Shown here piece by piece: positions 11,440-23,525 of a stretch of 64,000 nt of DNA. Source of the DNA: Varroa destructor (lineage: Eukaryota; Arthropoda; Arachnida; Mesostigmata; Varroidae); the NCBI RefSeq assembly GCF_002443255.2, contig NW_019211455.1:4012597-4076596 (forward strand), in the 5' to 3' direction. Position 1 is the first letter of the stretch; each line of letters opens with the position of its first letter. A program made the translations under genes and the position numbers. The notes beneath the pieces were generated by a model. The model saw only the letters and a list, made by a program, of their open reading frames with translations, had not been told where the DNA came from and searched no databases.

Positions 11440-13560
11440 TTTGACGGAAATGAAGAACTCGACGATTCGATGACGACTTAACATGAATCAGGGAAGGGTT
11501 ATTACTTTGTAGACCAGTCAACTTCTAACCGCGCCTTTTCCAGAACATCAATTTCTTTTGATCCGGCTGTTCACATGTGTTTCATATGTGTCATGTGTGT
11601 TGTAAATAGAAAAAAAGTATGTTTCTTCTTGATGGTCACATTACATTATCGCTGATAGCGAATATATTGTCTGTTATAACAACTGCCACAGCTAAAATTA
11701 ATTAAAGAGAGCAGATCATTTTCTACGGTACGCTGTATCTTTACGTAATGACGCCTATTACCTAGTGAGCTTCATCATATTGACCCGATGCATTTTCTAA
11801 ACAGCGACAGATCTTTTGTCTGAACTCGTCACGTAGCGTTCACGGAACAAATCGTTCATTACCAAAAAGTTATAAAGTCCAAGAGGTGGAAAAATATGGA
11901 TTTGTGGTTTACTCCCGTGCGCGCTAACCTTATCATTACTATCGCTAGAGCAATTGATTGATCTCGGTTGGCGTTTCATGCTTTGGCTGTATTCATTCTT
12001 CATTAGAGAGAGGAAATGACTGGATCACCTTTTCATTCTTGCTCCCCTCCCTTCCCCGCCAACTTTTTCTTGCCTTACTTACCTATCCTGTATGAGCTGA
12101 TCTGTTCAATAGCGACCATTATGCACTGCATAATACTCCATTTAATAACCATTCTTCCGGTAACCGTACGCTGCTTTTTTGCTAAACTAAATAGTAATGA
12201 TCTAGTAATAACTACTACAGCCAGCAATGGCAATAATGATCCTTGCGTCGAGCGATCCAGGAGGCCGTTGCTGATGGGCTTGTGGCCTCCTCCCATCCTT
12301 TTCATCTTCATCGAGGTGTAGTCTAGTTCAGATCTCAACAACAGACGAGTGATCACTTTATTAACCCCTCGATAAACGATTTTTTCCGCTTACGCCTGCT
12401 GATAATACGAGCGGCAGACGTCGGAGAAGATAAGCGGCAGCACTCGTTTGACAGTGGCAAATGACGTCGCTGATAGCAGTTCAGACGACCGTGTGTAGCT
12501 GACTGGCCAGCTGTTCAATTCGCGCCACTAAAAGGATAACCATTCAAATAATGCCAATTTAGACTTCGAGGGGCTTGTTTGATTAGCCACCAGACAACTG
12601 CAACGTTAAGCCTTGTAAAGATGGGCACTACGGCGATGATTCTGGCGTTGGCAATGATGACGATGGCAGAAGTACTGTTCATATATTTGCCTCATATTTC
12701 CCCCGTCATTCTGCTGCGCCGACAGCAGACAAGCAAGCCATTTGACAGCCGTACTATTACTCTATTCGTGATAATTAACTTGCTAATGGTCCCGTCTCTC
12801 ATCATATGCAACGCATCTGCTGTGGCTGGTTCAGCACCTATAAACAGTTCGCTGCTGAAGACATGGTCGGTCTACCTAACACTGGGTACCTCTCAGTGCC
12901 CTGACTCAGAAGGCGGACGCTACGCGGGCCCAGAAAGATGAGCTCATTTGCAGATCTAGCTAATCGAAAATCACTGCTTGAAGCTATTAATACCGTGCAG
13001 CAGACTTCGTGTGTACGGCCGGTTGCGGCTATTCTCCTTGCACTTTGTTTATAAATATTACTATATTAGAGTAAAAAAAGAAATGGTAGAGTGTGCATGT
13101 TTGTTAACAATCACAGAACACTAGTCGCAATATCGAACATAACAGGCAATGTACCTTTTTTTTTTAAATGGGAGCTCAAAATACTTGTTCAGCAAAAATA
13201 ATCGCGGACATAGAAAAATTGGGTCGACACTTCGATCGCTCTAACCCAGTGAAGATACTTTATCGTGACAGAACGTAATATGTGTAGTATGAATTGAAAT
13301 GGCTTTTCGTATTGATGGCTCGCTTATAAAATTTATTCTACACATCTAATTTCGTTTAACCTAGCTTAATACTGCTCTGAGACCACTAGCAAGGGACCTT
13401 TCATACACAGACAATCTTTTTCCTGCTATTTATGGGAGCATATACCGACGTTTACAGAATGGGTCCTACCCACTTAAGTTAAGAATAATTAGGGTACACA
13501 ACCAGCTGCTCAAATCAGTGTGTTACTGAAGACTGACGCTCGATACGGCACCCTTCAATG
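11440..13560. other. Unique sequence without recognisable gene
   Basis: The longest frames (101 and 120 codons, plus, at 12016 and 12579) start with Met but have no recognisable domain. Several runs of hydrophobic residues derive from T-rich DNA. CATGTGT words repeat loosely at 11570-11600. No RNA gene is visible. Confidence 0.65.
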
Positions 13561-15007
13561 CACTCCCGAACTTTCTCAAAATATCGACTGTTCATCTCTC
13601 TACCTCTGCCACTTCACTTAAATGTCCAGACGTATTTGCGCTGTATTGAAGTACAATCGACCAATCCGACCTGTGGTTCTGATGTTGCTAGTGTCGATGG
13701 TGATGATAGTGCTATGGGGTAATCGTAGCGGTCAGGCGGGCGACGAGTAGAAGGATGGAAGGTGATTGCAGAACGACGGGGTAAAAGACTCTGGAGACAG
13801 CTACAGAAGAAGATAACGTAACGAGATAGAAGGGTGATGAGGAGAAAAAAAACAGAGGGAGAAAAGGCACGACAACAAATGACGACACCGAATGAACGGC
13901 CGTGAGCGAGCAGTTGACTGAATGCAACACATAGGAGTGCGGAGTCTTCGATGAAGCAGCTGATGAAGTGCCGCCGATGATCTTGTTGATGACTATGCCG
14001 ACGACGACTATGAGGATGGGACGAGGATACCGTGGATTGGACGGCGCGGCCACCACCGTCACCGTCAACAACGCCGTTTAACGTAATGATGCGCTTGTGA
14101 TCATTACAATTCCTATTGCCTGTATGAGTCATATGACCACCCTGTTGCTACTACGGCCATCCTATACTATTAATGATCCTTCAATGATGCCGACTATGAC
14201 GAAGATGATTGTGTTGCTGATAATGATAATGCTGCTTTTGCTCCTGTCATTGATGCTGCTAACGGCGTCTCGTTCGGCTACCACTACCACTACGACTACC
14301 AATAGGAGTGTTACTTCTTCGGGTGGCGATCGTCCCCGAATAAGACGAGCGAGGAGGGCCTGAAGGGAGAAAGCAGAGCATCCTTTCGGTATCTACCTTT
14401 ACCTTCTCGCCTTAGCCATGAACAGGATTCAGGCAACAAGAGCCCGCGTTGGCGGCAGTTGCTGCTGTTGCCTCAGCACCTTCCGCCGCACTGGCACCTA
14501 CACATATAGAGATAGATAGATAGACAAGCCTTTCATCGCGTATCTCACACGGAGATAGTGCCTCGCATCATAACGCGTTTCGCATACATCACGCGGGCGC
14601 ATACAGACACACGACGGATGCGTTAAGGTGGCGACAGCAACAGCAATAGCCGATGACTTCCTCGGGCGCCATTCACCACCTTCATGGGCGGCCAACGACT
14701 GGCTGTCGATTCATCTGTTTCAGTCCAAGAATGGAACGACGACGAGCCTTCGAGAGGGAGACATGTTGTTGGAATGGGCACAGGACCCACTATTATAACT
14801 GGTATCATATCGTGCTAAACTGAACCATTTGCCAGGCGTATACATATCATTCTGCATGAAAAGAAGGGACCGGCAATGGTAACAGCAGCAGCAGCAGCAT
14901 CAGCAGCGTATCACATACCTAGAACTGGCCGAAGATCCATCGTGGCCCAAAAAGCGACGACGTCCGTGGCACCGACGTGAGTAGTGATGTGATGGGGCTT
15001 AACAGGA
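13560..15007. repeat. Cryptic trinucleotide-simple, GC-richer region
   Basis: The sequence is dominated by scrambled GAT, GAC, CAC, CTG and related triplets. This lengthens open frames on both strands (a 172-codon minus frame at 13614-14132, overlapping a 119-codon frame, and a plus frame at 14097-14363) without any giving a convincing protein. The plus strand is strongly purine-rich from about 13735 to 13925. Such cryptic simplicity is typical of slippage-prone non-coding DNA. Low-complexity coding exons cannot be excluded. Confidence 0.6.
14883..14906 (+). repeat. (CAG)n microsatellite with one CAT
   Basis: Five CAG, one CAT, two CAG. A Gln-encoding phase exists on the plus strand but is not embedded in a long frame. 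Confidence 0.95.
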
Positions 15008-15224
15008 ATGGGGATCATGATGATGACGCGCGTTCATGCCGTGTGCGCGATGCGGCGCACAACAATGTTTTTAGGGGGTAGATTTACCGTCAAACTGAAA
15101 AGGGCAGAGACGGAATCTAACGTTGTTGCTGCTGTTCTCGTTGTCGTTGTCGCCACCTTCGTCGTCGTTTGTCGCCTGGGTCCCGTACGCGGCATTTGTT
15201 TGCGAGGGAGGAGAGAAACGCTCG
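15008..15224 (+). CDS. Possible first coding exon with a membrane segment (unproven)
   Basis: An ATG in a favourable context (G at -3, G at +4) opens a frame that remains open to a strong donor-like site, CTCG|GTAAGTAG, with GT at 15225-15226. The frame stops within the putative intron. The 72 or so residues begin MGIMMMTRVH and include a hydrophobic run AAVLVVVVATFVVVC flanked by charged residues, compatible with a transmembrane helix. The valine run is produced by GTT/GTC triplets, so it may be an artefact of the cryptic repeat background. No homology was recognised and no downstream exon can be named. Confidence 0.15.
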
Positions 15225-15264
15225 GTAAGTAGTTATCGAACTTGGTCGGTCGAACGGTTAAACG

Positions 15265-15282
15265 CAGCAGCAGCAGCAGCAG
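15265..15282 (+). repeat. (CAG)6 microsatellite
   Basis: Six uninterrupted CAG units about 40 bases after the donor-like site at 15225. Not in a supported frame. Confidence 0.96.
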
Positions 15283-16407
15283 CGCGTAAATAGTTGTTAA
15301 ACGGTTAAGAGCCTTTTCGTTTATCGTTTCTGGGTAAATTGCCTCAACAGCGACGAATTACTCTCGCCTTCGCCGCGGGTCGTGGGGCTGTAGACCCGAT
15401 TGGCTGGCCGACAGCCCGTAGCATTGTGCTGTTGCTGATTTACATTGCTGCATGGGAAAAGGAGTCTGTTTGTCTAGGGTTCTATTGAACGATGAACTTA
15501 CGATTCCTATGCATAGTGTACGTACAAGTATACGTACATATATAATGCACGTAGTGAGATGACAAAATGAGGACAGCCGATAGCGATCAACGATCCGAAT
15601 TACCTCCTGCAGTTATTATTGACAACAAGTAATTAAACGGTATTTCTATAAAAATCAGTACTTTTAGCTGCCAGCAAGCGGTGTGCACGTGCACCCTCGA
15701 TAAAATAAAAATTCGATTTGTGTTGATTTCGTTTTTTTTTTATAGCTATTGCGTAATAATCGTACCTCTATAACGCTACTTGTAACTAGATCGTGTAACG
15801 TAAATAGCATAGACCAAACTTCTTATCCTGTCTGCTGAACAAAAAACTGATAAAAACAGATCATGTACATACGTATCTATACAATAAACTTAATGCTGTT
15901 ACTCGTTGTCCTTGGCGCCAGTGTATGTAATTATGCAATTTTGAGCCATTGTTGTTGTTATTATTATTATCACTAATGTCATCGTTCGGATGGAATTAAA
16001 TCGACAGCATCACTCAATTGCTATAAATTGTGTTTTTATTATCGACGCTTCAGTAGTGCCCTATCGCCCACTTACTCATTATCGTTCCTCGCCGTTCCGC
16101 CCAGCTTGACTCATTCAGATTATTATCATCACGATAGCGTGTATAACAGCAGTACGTTTTGCATTGAGATGGCCTTTGGCCGTACGCTGTTGAGTCGTGA
16201 AGCATATTACACGTTCGTGTGCGTTACCCTTAGCTGTTGTTGTTACTGCCGCTGTCCTACAGACTGATCACTCGTCGTTTCTTGAATTTGTTGTACAAAC
16301 GTTGTTGTTGTTGCCGTCGCCTCTCCTTTGGTGAGCATTGTTGTCGTCTTTACTGGCACGATTTCTCGACCAGCGCAACAACAATATTTATAACGGTGTC
16401 GCCGGCT
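15283..16407. other. Unique sequence without recognisable gene
   Basis: Contains a short perfect hairpin, TGTACGTA / TACGTACA with a 6-nt spacer, at 15517-15538, and a 12-base palindrome GTGCACGTGCAC holding an E-box CACGTG near 15690. Plus-strand frames from 16028 onwards are Cys/Tyr-rich low-complexity shadows of TGTTGT-like DNA. Confidence 0.6.
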
Positions 16408-16615
16408 TCACGCCGGGTAACTCCTACGGTTCCGCTGCTGATGCAGCTGCAGCTGCAGCTTCGTACCTACACAACTACTAAAACGGCATTGTTTTTGGGG
16501 TTGGTGCGTGCTGCCATGCCACGATGTCATGCTTATTGCTATCGAGCTGTCCGCTGTCGCGTGGTCTATTATTGCCTGCTGCTGCTGCTGCTGCTGTTGC
16601 TGTTGCTGCTGCTGC

Positions 16616-16665
<50 letters not shown>

Positions 16666-16752
16666 TAACGGTTGTCGTAGTCGCTGATGCTGCTGTACAA
16701 CTGGTCCGTGAGCACCCCCGCCTCCGTGTTCGTGGGCAGAATCTGACCAGCA
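16408..16752 (-). CDS. Poly-Gln open frame (possible exon, unproven)
   Basis: In the phase where the repeat reads CAG/CAA, the minus strand is open for 114 codons from just below an in-frame TGA (16753-16755) to a TGA at 16408-16410. There is no initiator Met before the repeat, so it could only be an internal or terminal exon. Upstream residues are Gly/His-rich (AHEHGGGGAHGP) then Gln-rich (QQHQRLRQPL). Next come 30 consecutive Gln and a Ser/Thr/Gln-containing tail ending near LQLQLHQQRNRRSYPA. This resembles opa-type low-complexity regions of arthropod regulatory proteins, but the flank codons CGA, CTA, CCG and TTA are also one step from decayed CAA/CAG. Splice sites are weak. Confidence 0.2.
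16443..16460 (+). repeat. (GCAGCT)3 hexamer repeat
   Basis: Three tandem GCAGCT units; each unit contains the palindrome CAGCTG, an E-box-like core. Confidence 0.9.
16576..16665 (+). repeat. 30-triplet CTG/TTG (opa-type) array
   Basis: Thirty triplets: 21 CTG and 9 TTG, with no other variant. On the minus strand it reads CAG/CAA, i.e. uninterrupted Gln. The same array produces Leu, Cys, Val/Ala, Ala/Thr and Ser/Asn runs in the other phases, which are ignored here. Confidence 0.97.
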
Positions 16753-18099
16753 TCATTCCGATCAAATCAGCTGGCATTGCTGCCGGTTTAAGTACCTCAA
16801 TTTATCTTACCTCTTGATATCGGCATTCTCGTTTCGATAAAGCTCAGCGGTGACGAGCCAGCGTCGCCACAGACCTCACGACTACTTTTTTGTTCGTTCC
16901 CCTAACCCTGTGTAACGTACATATCAAGATATACACAGCGGGCACATGTATGCGTCAGATTATATATGTAACCTTATTATATCCGTACTAACAATAAAGG
17001 GTTGAGGTGTTAGGCTTCCTAAATATTGTAGCAATGTCAATGTCTTTTATAGTATATATTTAACTAAAGTTATCAATTGAACACATGCTTGCTAAGCAAC
17101 CCAGACTATGACATTACATTTCGTAGCTGACTTCATCGGTAACATTGTTTGCCCTGAAAAAGGAATATGGCGGTTGAAATTAAAATCGGGCAAATCGTTT
17201 GCGTCGTTTTCGATATTAACGATATGAAACAAAGATGATGTAACTGACCGCAACGGTGGACACCGCGGCGATGGCGACTGTTCCGCTAACGCAATAGTTA
17301 TTTACGTTGTGTGAACGTCTATTACTATTGCCTCTATGAGACTGTAGCTGTTTGTCGCTAAAACATCCTACTCTTGTAGGCGGACGGTAGTGACCTACTC
17401 AGCGTGAAGTGGCGCCATTTTATTATTGAAAGTTTCGTTTGTATGCCAAGAGGATCATCGATCGAACAAACCAGTAAAACTTGAGCCTTTTCTAGTCACT
17501 GTTGTTGTTGTTGTTGTTATTGCGCTATTTAGTGGTGTCCTCGCTGATTCGGTTGAATATGTTAACACTGGCTATATTTGTTTCCTTGCTACGCTACGGG
17601 GGCACGGCAAAGTAAAAGCTGTCTGCAACGGGAAAAGCGGCAACAACGATGATTAGAGCAAAAGTAACTTTGTCAGTTCAGTGGCCTTCGCAGAGTATTT
17701 TAGGTCTATCGGACTCGCCTTCGGCTAGGGTGCCGCTCTATGAGTCGGCTGCAAGCACCGCCCAAAATCACACCCATAGACTGTACCAATATCTCGTCTC
17801 TTCTGTTCAAACGGATCCTCCGGTGGTATCTTAGTCGACAGAAACCCATCTTCGGTGGACAGTCCAAACGCACAAAGGACACGGACGCACCAAGGGATCG
17901 CGGTAACAGTAACGGAAACGAGTGGTCGTGAAGAAGAATGTTTTTTTTTCTCATTCTGTCCTTCCTCTTGCGATGGCTTTTTTGTAACGTAGCCGCGTCG
18001 ATTAGGCCAAGGGTGGACCCGGAACGACGGGCGATCTTCGCTCGCAGAACAAATCCAGTTGCTTGCTTGACGTAGACGAAAGAAGAGCGCTTCTGCATA
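16753..18099. other. Mostly unique sequence; minor microsatellite
   Basis: A (GTT)6 block lies at 17501-17518. The long minus frames at 17706-18350 and 17725-18195 overlap each other in different phases and are Arg/Ser/Cys-rich without a domain, so they are not called. No RNA gene seen. Confidence 0.6.
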
Positions 18100-18113
18100 A
18101 CACACACACACAC
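18100..18113 (+). repeat. (AC)7 microsatellite
   Basis: Seven AC units, followed by ATATGTGTGT at about 18129, giving a locally alternating purine-pyrimidine context. Confidence 0.9.
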
Positions 18114-18231
18114 GCTCATACATAGGTATATATGTGTGTATAAAGATAGAAAGTCCGAAAATGGGGGGAAATATGAACAAGAGAAATGAGCGCACTCGGG
18201 TCCCCTTTTAACGGCCCGTTTATCAGCAACA

Positions 18232-18292
18232 GCGGCGGCGGCGGCCCTGGCGGCAACGCAAGCGAACGTCTCTTCGTCCATATATATATATG
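18232..18292 (+). repeat. (GCG)n and nearby (AT)n short arrays
   Basis: About four GCG units at 18232-18244 and six AT units at 18280-18292. Both are small. Confidence 0.85.
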
Positions 18293-18871
18293 AATGCTCT
18301 CGAACGTCGTATAGAAGTGGACACGAAAAGGTAGATTTGCTGAAAGACAATTTTCCAAAATCGACATTTTTGTGTTAAAAACTAATGAAAGCGCCGAAAA
18401 AGACATATCCTTACATAGTGTTCCAGTAAGCTGCATTTACAAATTCTGAGTATAGTATTGGCAGAAATATGTCAATGAACCTCTGCCTGCTATTGATTCC
18501 GTAGGACAGATGCAAATGGTGAAAACAGACGGTAAAAACAAAACCAAGGAAATCTTTTAATCATTGACCATTGATACCACTAGCATATATCTGTTTCTCC
18601 TGTTTGAACGATAATCTATAATTTAATGAACGTGCTTCTTCATTAATCTTCATTGTACTAATCTAACCGGCTAATAATGAAATGCGTACCCCGCCGCACG
18701 AAATGTTCTGGAAAAGAAAAAGGGAAAATATAATCACAGCCGACCCTTCGCTTTTCTCCAAATGGCCGAATCGCGCCAACTAAGGCCCGAAACTAAGTGT
18801 TCTTTAGTTCTGTCGGCTACCGTCCTGTCGTATCGCTGTAGAACCTTCTCCCTGATACTGTTATCCCCACG

Positions 18872-18886
18872 CTGCTGCTGCTGCTG
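18872..18886 (+). repeat. (CTG)5 microsatellite
   Basis: Five CTG units followed by TTACTG. Outside any supported frame. The 500 bases either side (18300-19400) contain no recognisable gene. Confidence 0.93.
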
Positions 18887-19403
18887 TTACTGCCACAGCA
18901 GCTGCCTCCCTTCTTATGAGAAGGCTAAATCAGTCTAGAACGACAAGAAGAAGCTTTTCTCTCCGCGTCAGCCGCGACTGGCCTCAGACGTCGAGAGCAG
19001 CAGAAGCGGCCGCCTTGTTTTTCTATCGCGTTCCGAACGCCGCGAACTACCTGGCCGCGTCGTGTTGCGTCGCTCAGCTTTGGCTCTGTCAAGAGAGCCT
19101 TTCCCTTTTTTGATAGCTTGCTTTTCTTATATCAACATCTAAAGAATTAATTATTTGTTGAGAAAAACCATCACTTGTAAAATTCATCAACGAATATTTA
19201 ATAATATCTTTTTCTGACAAGTGCTTCTTACTAACGAGTGTTGTCCTCTTCCGATTTGTTTCAAGCTTAACCGCGAGACAACATATAGCGTAAGTCACGG
19301 TCTGTCTATTTGGAACAATTTCGATTACTAAAGGTAACTTCTTTCTGCGATCTCCCCCTCAGTTGGTTAGCATAATGGTAGCAGTAGAAGTAATAAAATA
19401 AAT

Positions 19404-19503
19404 NNNNNNNNNNNNNNNNNNNNNNNNNNNNNNNNNNNNNNNNNNNNNNNNNNNNNNNNNNNNNNNNNNNNNNNNNNNNNNNNNNNNNNNNNNNNNNNNN
19501 NNN
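19404..19503. other. Assembly gap, exactly 100 N
   Basis: One hundred undetermined bases, a conventional placeholder for a scaffold gap of unknown size. Flanks are AT-rich: AATAAAATAAAT on the left and TATATATACTC on the right. This suggests a simple repeat may have broken the assembly. Features on either side should not be assumed to be contiguous. Confidence 0.99.
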
Positions 19504-20356
19504 TATATATACTCACACAGGACGTTTACTGCGGCAGCGACTCTTGCTGCTACTTGTTCCGGCTCATCGGAGAACAAAGCCTATATCTTAGTACTACGGC
19601 TGCAGCTGTGTCAACCAGAGTGACGCTATAGTTCGTACTGACCTCTGACTGTGTGTGAGCCGCGGACCCACAGCAAAAGCAGCAGGGCTTGCCTTGTTTT
19701 TCTATCTACCTTCTTGTCGCCAGTTTGCCTGTTCGTGCAGGTATCGCCTGAAATTAAGCAATCAGCCAGCAAGTTGTGGTCCGTAGCAGCAGTACATACA
19801 ACCATCTCTATGGCCAGACTATACAGCGGCTTCTACCCTAGGACATGCGCAAAATTGGACTCCTACTCGTAGTGCCACTTTACTTTTTGTTATCTTCCGT
19901 TCCTGTTGCTGAGACTTTTCTACCCGATTCCTATTAAGGAGTCTAAACAAGGTTTTTCGACGAATAAAAATATGATTTCACTAACAGGACCTACGGTAAG
20001 AGCTGCGACACCAGCAGCGGCCGCAAGAAAAGAACAAATCAAACAAACGCGACTAGACAGCCTGCAGCACTGGCCTTACAGCAGGTAGGCTTGGAAGAGT
20101 GCGCGCATTTCGAAGATAATGCTACCTTTTCATTGCAGAATCAAGCCTACTCGAGATGAAACTTCGTATTCGCACATCAAAAACAGTGTGTTCTATCCTT
20201 CAGGTTCCACCCTGCTTATTGCAATGTTAACTTTGGCATCGATGAGTCTACCACATGGAGTTACGCTAGCCAGGCCAGCTAAACGTTGGTTAGGTTACAC
20301 TGAAGGCTGTCTGAATACACGCACTCATTCAACATTTCATGGCCAATCGTTACCTA

Positions 20357-20374
20357 AATATTTCCGGAAATATT
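20357..20374. repeat. 18-base perfect palindrome
   Basis: AATATTTCCGGAAATATT is identical to its own reverse complement. It is followed at once by ATTCCGGA, giving a partial second copy of the TTCCGGAA core. TTCNNNGAA is the consensus shape of STAT-family sites; that functional reading is inference. Confidence 0.9.
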
Positions 20375-21232
20375 CCGGAGATTCAAGCTCTCTCGCTGTC
20401 TCCTGTCCGGCTTTCTTATCGAGCCTGTCTCTTTATGGGAATAGCGATTGATTGAGGCCTTATACGGTTTGAATGGATACCGGTATTGTTTGGACGTCGA
20501 GCTCAAGTAGATTTAAATTATACCTGTAATGAATATCATTTAGTAATCTATCTGTTACTGGCAGTGAGGTATCTTTGTCCAGCAATATTTATCTTTGGTA
20601 GACATTCTTCAGTAGTGTATATTTATGACGACATTCACTCTAACGACAGCACCTCCTTCAATTGTACAACAAGATAAGGCGTTACGGTCGCTTTTTGCCC
20701 CTGTTCATAGTCGGACGGGTCATGGGTGGTATACCGTCGAACCGTACGCTGTGAAGTCACTAGCGAACAATGATCACAATCATTATCATCGTTTTTGTTG
20801 TCGTTGTCGTAAACAACCAACATGATCGATATATCGGAATTGCGGTCAGAAAAGCTATATGGCCTTTTTCTTGATAGAGAAATATTAAGCTATGCTCACA
20901 AGAACGCGCGTAGATTTTATGCCCGTTTATCGAATCGCCGACATCAAATCTCCCCTGTGGCAGCCACAGATGCTCGTAATCGTCTAACAACTTTTGATGC
21001 TACAGTTATTATCGGCCGCTGCTGCCGTTACGAGACAAGGGGGCCATTATCGACCACCGATTTGCGCGATTTGTGGTGGATAAGCTTTAGACGGTTGAGA
21101 TGAGATGTCTTACCGGTCTCTTCGTTCGTATCCCATTGGCGTATCGCGTGATGGCCGGCCAGGCCTACGATTGGCGAATCTGCCCGTAAACATACGCTGT
21201 TCAAATACACGAACGCAATCCACGTTTGGATC

Positions 21233-21248
21233 AATTGGTTAACCAATT
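21233..21248. repeat. 16-base perfect palindrome
   Basis: AATTGGTTAACCAATT is self-complementary and contains GGTTAACC plus a back-to-back ATTGG/CCAAT pair. A binding-site role is possible but not shown. Confidence 0.88.
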
Positions 21249-23525
21249 AAGCGTTAATATTGTATAATCTCTATTTCCTTACAAACGAATTCAGCTCTAT
21301 AAACGTTCGAGCACTTGCCGTCTCGACAATTCGCTGAAGAAGATCAGAAGAAAGCAACTATGGTCCTTAATGGTTTTTATCGATCGATCCATCGGAAAGC
21401 AAATCAATTTCAAGGGAGGGAAGCACCTATGGCTGACGGCGGATTCCGACCTCAGGTCCATCCATGTAGGTGTTCTTAACCAACGTGGCACAGGAAGACG
21501 ATATTGTCAATTGGCATATACTTACCACTAGAGAATGAGCTTTAAAACGTAAAAAAAAAGCCAGCCACTAGATTACTTTTCACGAGTGTGAAATGGTGCC
21601 TTCATTGTTGGTCAATTGACCTGCTTGGCTAGGTACGGGTTCATTGCGCGGGCGAAAAAGTATTGCTAGCACGTAATGAAGTTCGTGCATAGCCTAAGTT
21701 CCATGTGTCCTTTTTTTTTTTTTTGAAAGACCTACGCCGAAATGCACCAACGTAAAGCCTGGAACTGGCACGCAATGTAAGGAGCCAGATAACTGCTGCA
21801 TAACAAGGTCTCGTAACGCGCGGCGAATACGAAGATGGTTTACGTGGACGTGAAGTATACATATTTTTAGCTAATCCGTTCGCGTGTCTGTAGATCGCTA
21901 AACCGTGTCATCATATAAGGATATTAGTTAGAAAAGGGTTGACTAAGCAAGTAGATCGACATCGCCACCGCAATTATAGACCCAGCTCGGTCAGTATGGC
22001 TGGCTTGACGTAGGGCAATCTGTGATAGAACGAAGATTACCTGTCGTGGGTGTTTGTGAATCTTCGCTCATTTATAATGAACTGACGAATATTAGTTAGA
22101 AGATGTCAGCTTACTTGTGGCAGAATTGCCATCTTAGTTTGCTCTTTGCTATTCACCCTTACACACTTTAAGTATGAATCAATTGTAGACCGCTATTAGA
22201 GCTAATTAGACCTTGGGACTCCGTACGTTTTTCTATTCGAAGTTTTTCAGCATTTCACCAAAATGCCTGCCGATCCTACAAATTTAATAAAAAATACGCG
22301 TGCAATCTCTCTCCAACTCCCCCACCTGCACCATATTGCGTAGTGGTGCTGAATTCTATGACCGAAAAAAAAAAATCTTACTGTTTAATGAAAACATTTT
22401 TATGTTATTGTCGTATGCCTATTGAAGCTAAACACAATGTGGAACAAAACGAACTACTTTCACATCTAAAAGGCTTACTTCCATTTGCAGTAAGTGCGTT
22501 CAATACGTCAACGGCTTCTATCTAGCGGATAGCAACGAGTAAAAGTTCCCCTTTATCCGCTCTTTATAGCTTTATTTAAGCTATCCGGTTAGTTTAGGCG
22601 TCTTTGAAAGACATCTTAGAAAAACTTCGTGTGTATTTTATCTGTTACTATGAGTCCTTAGTGAACAAAAACCTTGCATTAGATTCATGGGCTACCTTGA
22701 GAGTTAAGAGAACCGGATTCGACCAAATACACCACAGTAACAATACTACAATGTTAGAATATCTCTAGTAGGTGTTTAGCTAACTGATCGATGCGTGATT
22801 TCACTTACATTCAAACAATGATGATGTACCGGTAAAGACGACGGCGGTTGGGAGGCGTAGTTGCCTAAGCAGTTAAACAGCAGCGGGGTCGTAAGTTGCT
22901 CCCACACTAAACATCCTTGACAACGATTTTTGCGCGTTCGCTTTGGTGACATTTATCTGTAGGTTAGGAAATTGTAGTAATCGAACTGCAAGTCTCACCC
23001 GTAAGTTATTATTCCTAAACGTAACGGCGTTTGAGGAGAAACGCCAGCTTGACGCGACGTACGCAGTAGTCCCATGCTTCAATGGTCCTGCCCTTCCATT
23101 ATAGAGAGATATTAAAGAGATCTCAGAAATAGATAAAAAAATCCGCCAAAAATGAGAAGCATTAAAGTCGCTATGAGATAAACGCAGAGGCGAAGTGGCC
23201 AAAGGTTCAACTAGATTGGTTGGGAAGCGATCAACCTAAATAACTTGAAAGTGTACAATTCTGAGAGTGTTAGATATTTTCGATACATTTTAGCAGTATT
23301 ACGCATAGAAATGCTGAAGATGATAAAAACTACTTGTTAGTAATTTGTTATTTGGTTTGTCTCGTGGCATGCGGTTTAGAAAGCTAGCAGTAAAGTCTAG
23401 CTCAAGAGAACATTCAAAAACAACTAAGCGCTAGTGCGCGCGCGTAAAAAAATACGCTCGTTGATATCAATGACAGTTTGTATTAGCCGTCGTAGTGTAG
23501 TCGCTTTCGCGTAACTTAACAAGAT

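Larger units (their letters stand above)
19504..23525. other. Unique sequence without recognisable gene
   Basis: Frames of up to 110 codons (plus, 20119-20451) have no recognisable domain. Two perfect palindromes are listed separately. A run of 14 T is at 21711-21724. GTAAGT-like hexamers occur (about 22490) but without a convincing exon. Confidence 0.6.

Noticed and set aside
13614..14132. 172-codon minus-strand ORF
   Set aside because: Open because of cryptic triplet repeats; overlaps a 119-codon frame in another phase and shows no domain.
16237..16817. Poly-Leu, poly-Ala/Val and poly-Ala/Thr proteins over the CTG/TTG array
   Set aside because: They are translations of a microsatellite in the other phases. 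The Gln phase on the minus strand is the only one with plausible flanks.
16889..16899. TTTGTTCGTTC, the start of miR-375
   Set aside because: Diverges immediately afterwards and no hairpin is present.
17706..18350. Longest minus-strand ORF (214 codons) with an overlapping 156-codon frame
   Set aside because: Two same-strand frames overlap in different phases, composition is Arg/Ser/Cys low-complexity influenced by (AC)n and TA runs, and no domain is recognisable. The length is within chance range for this window.
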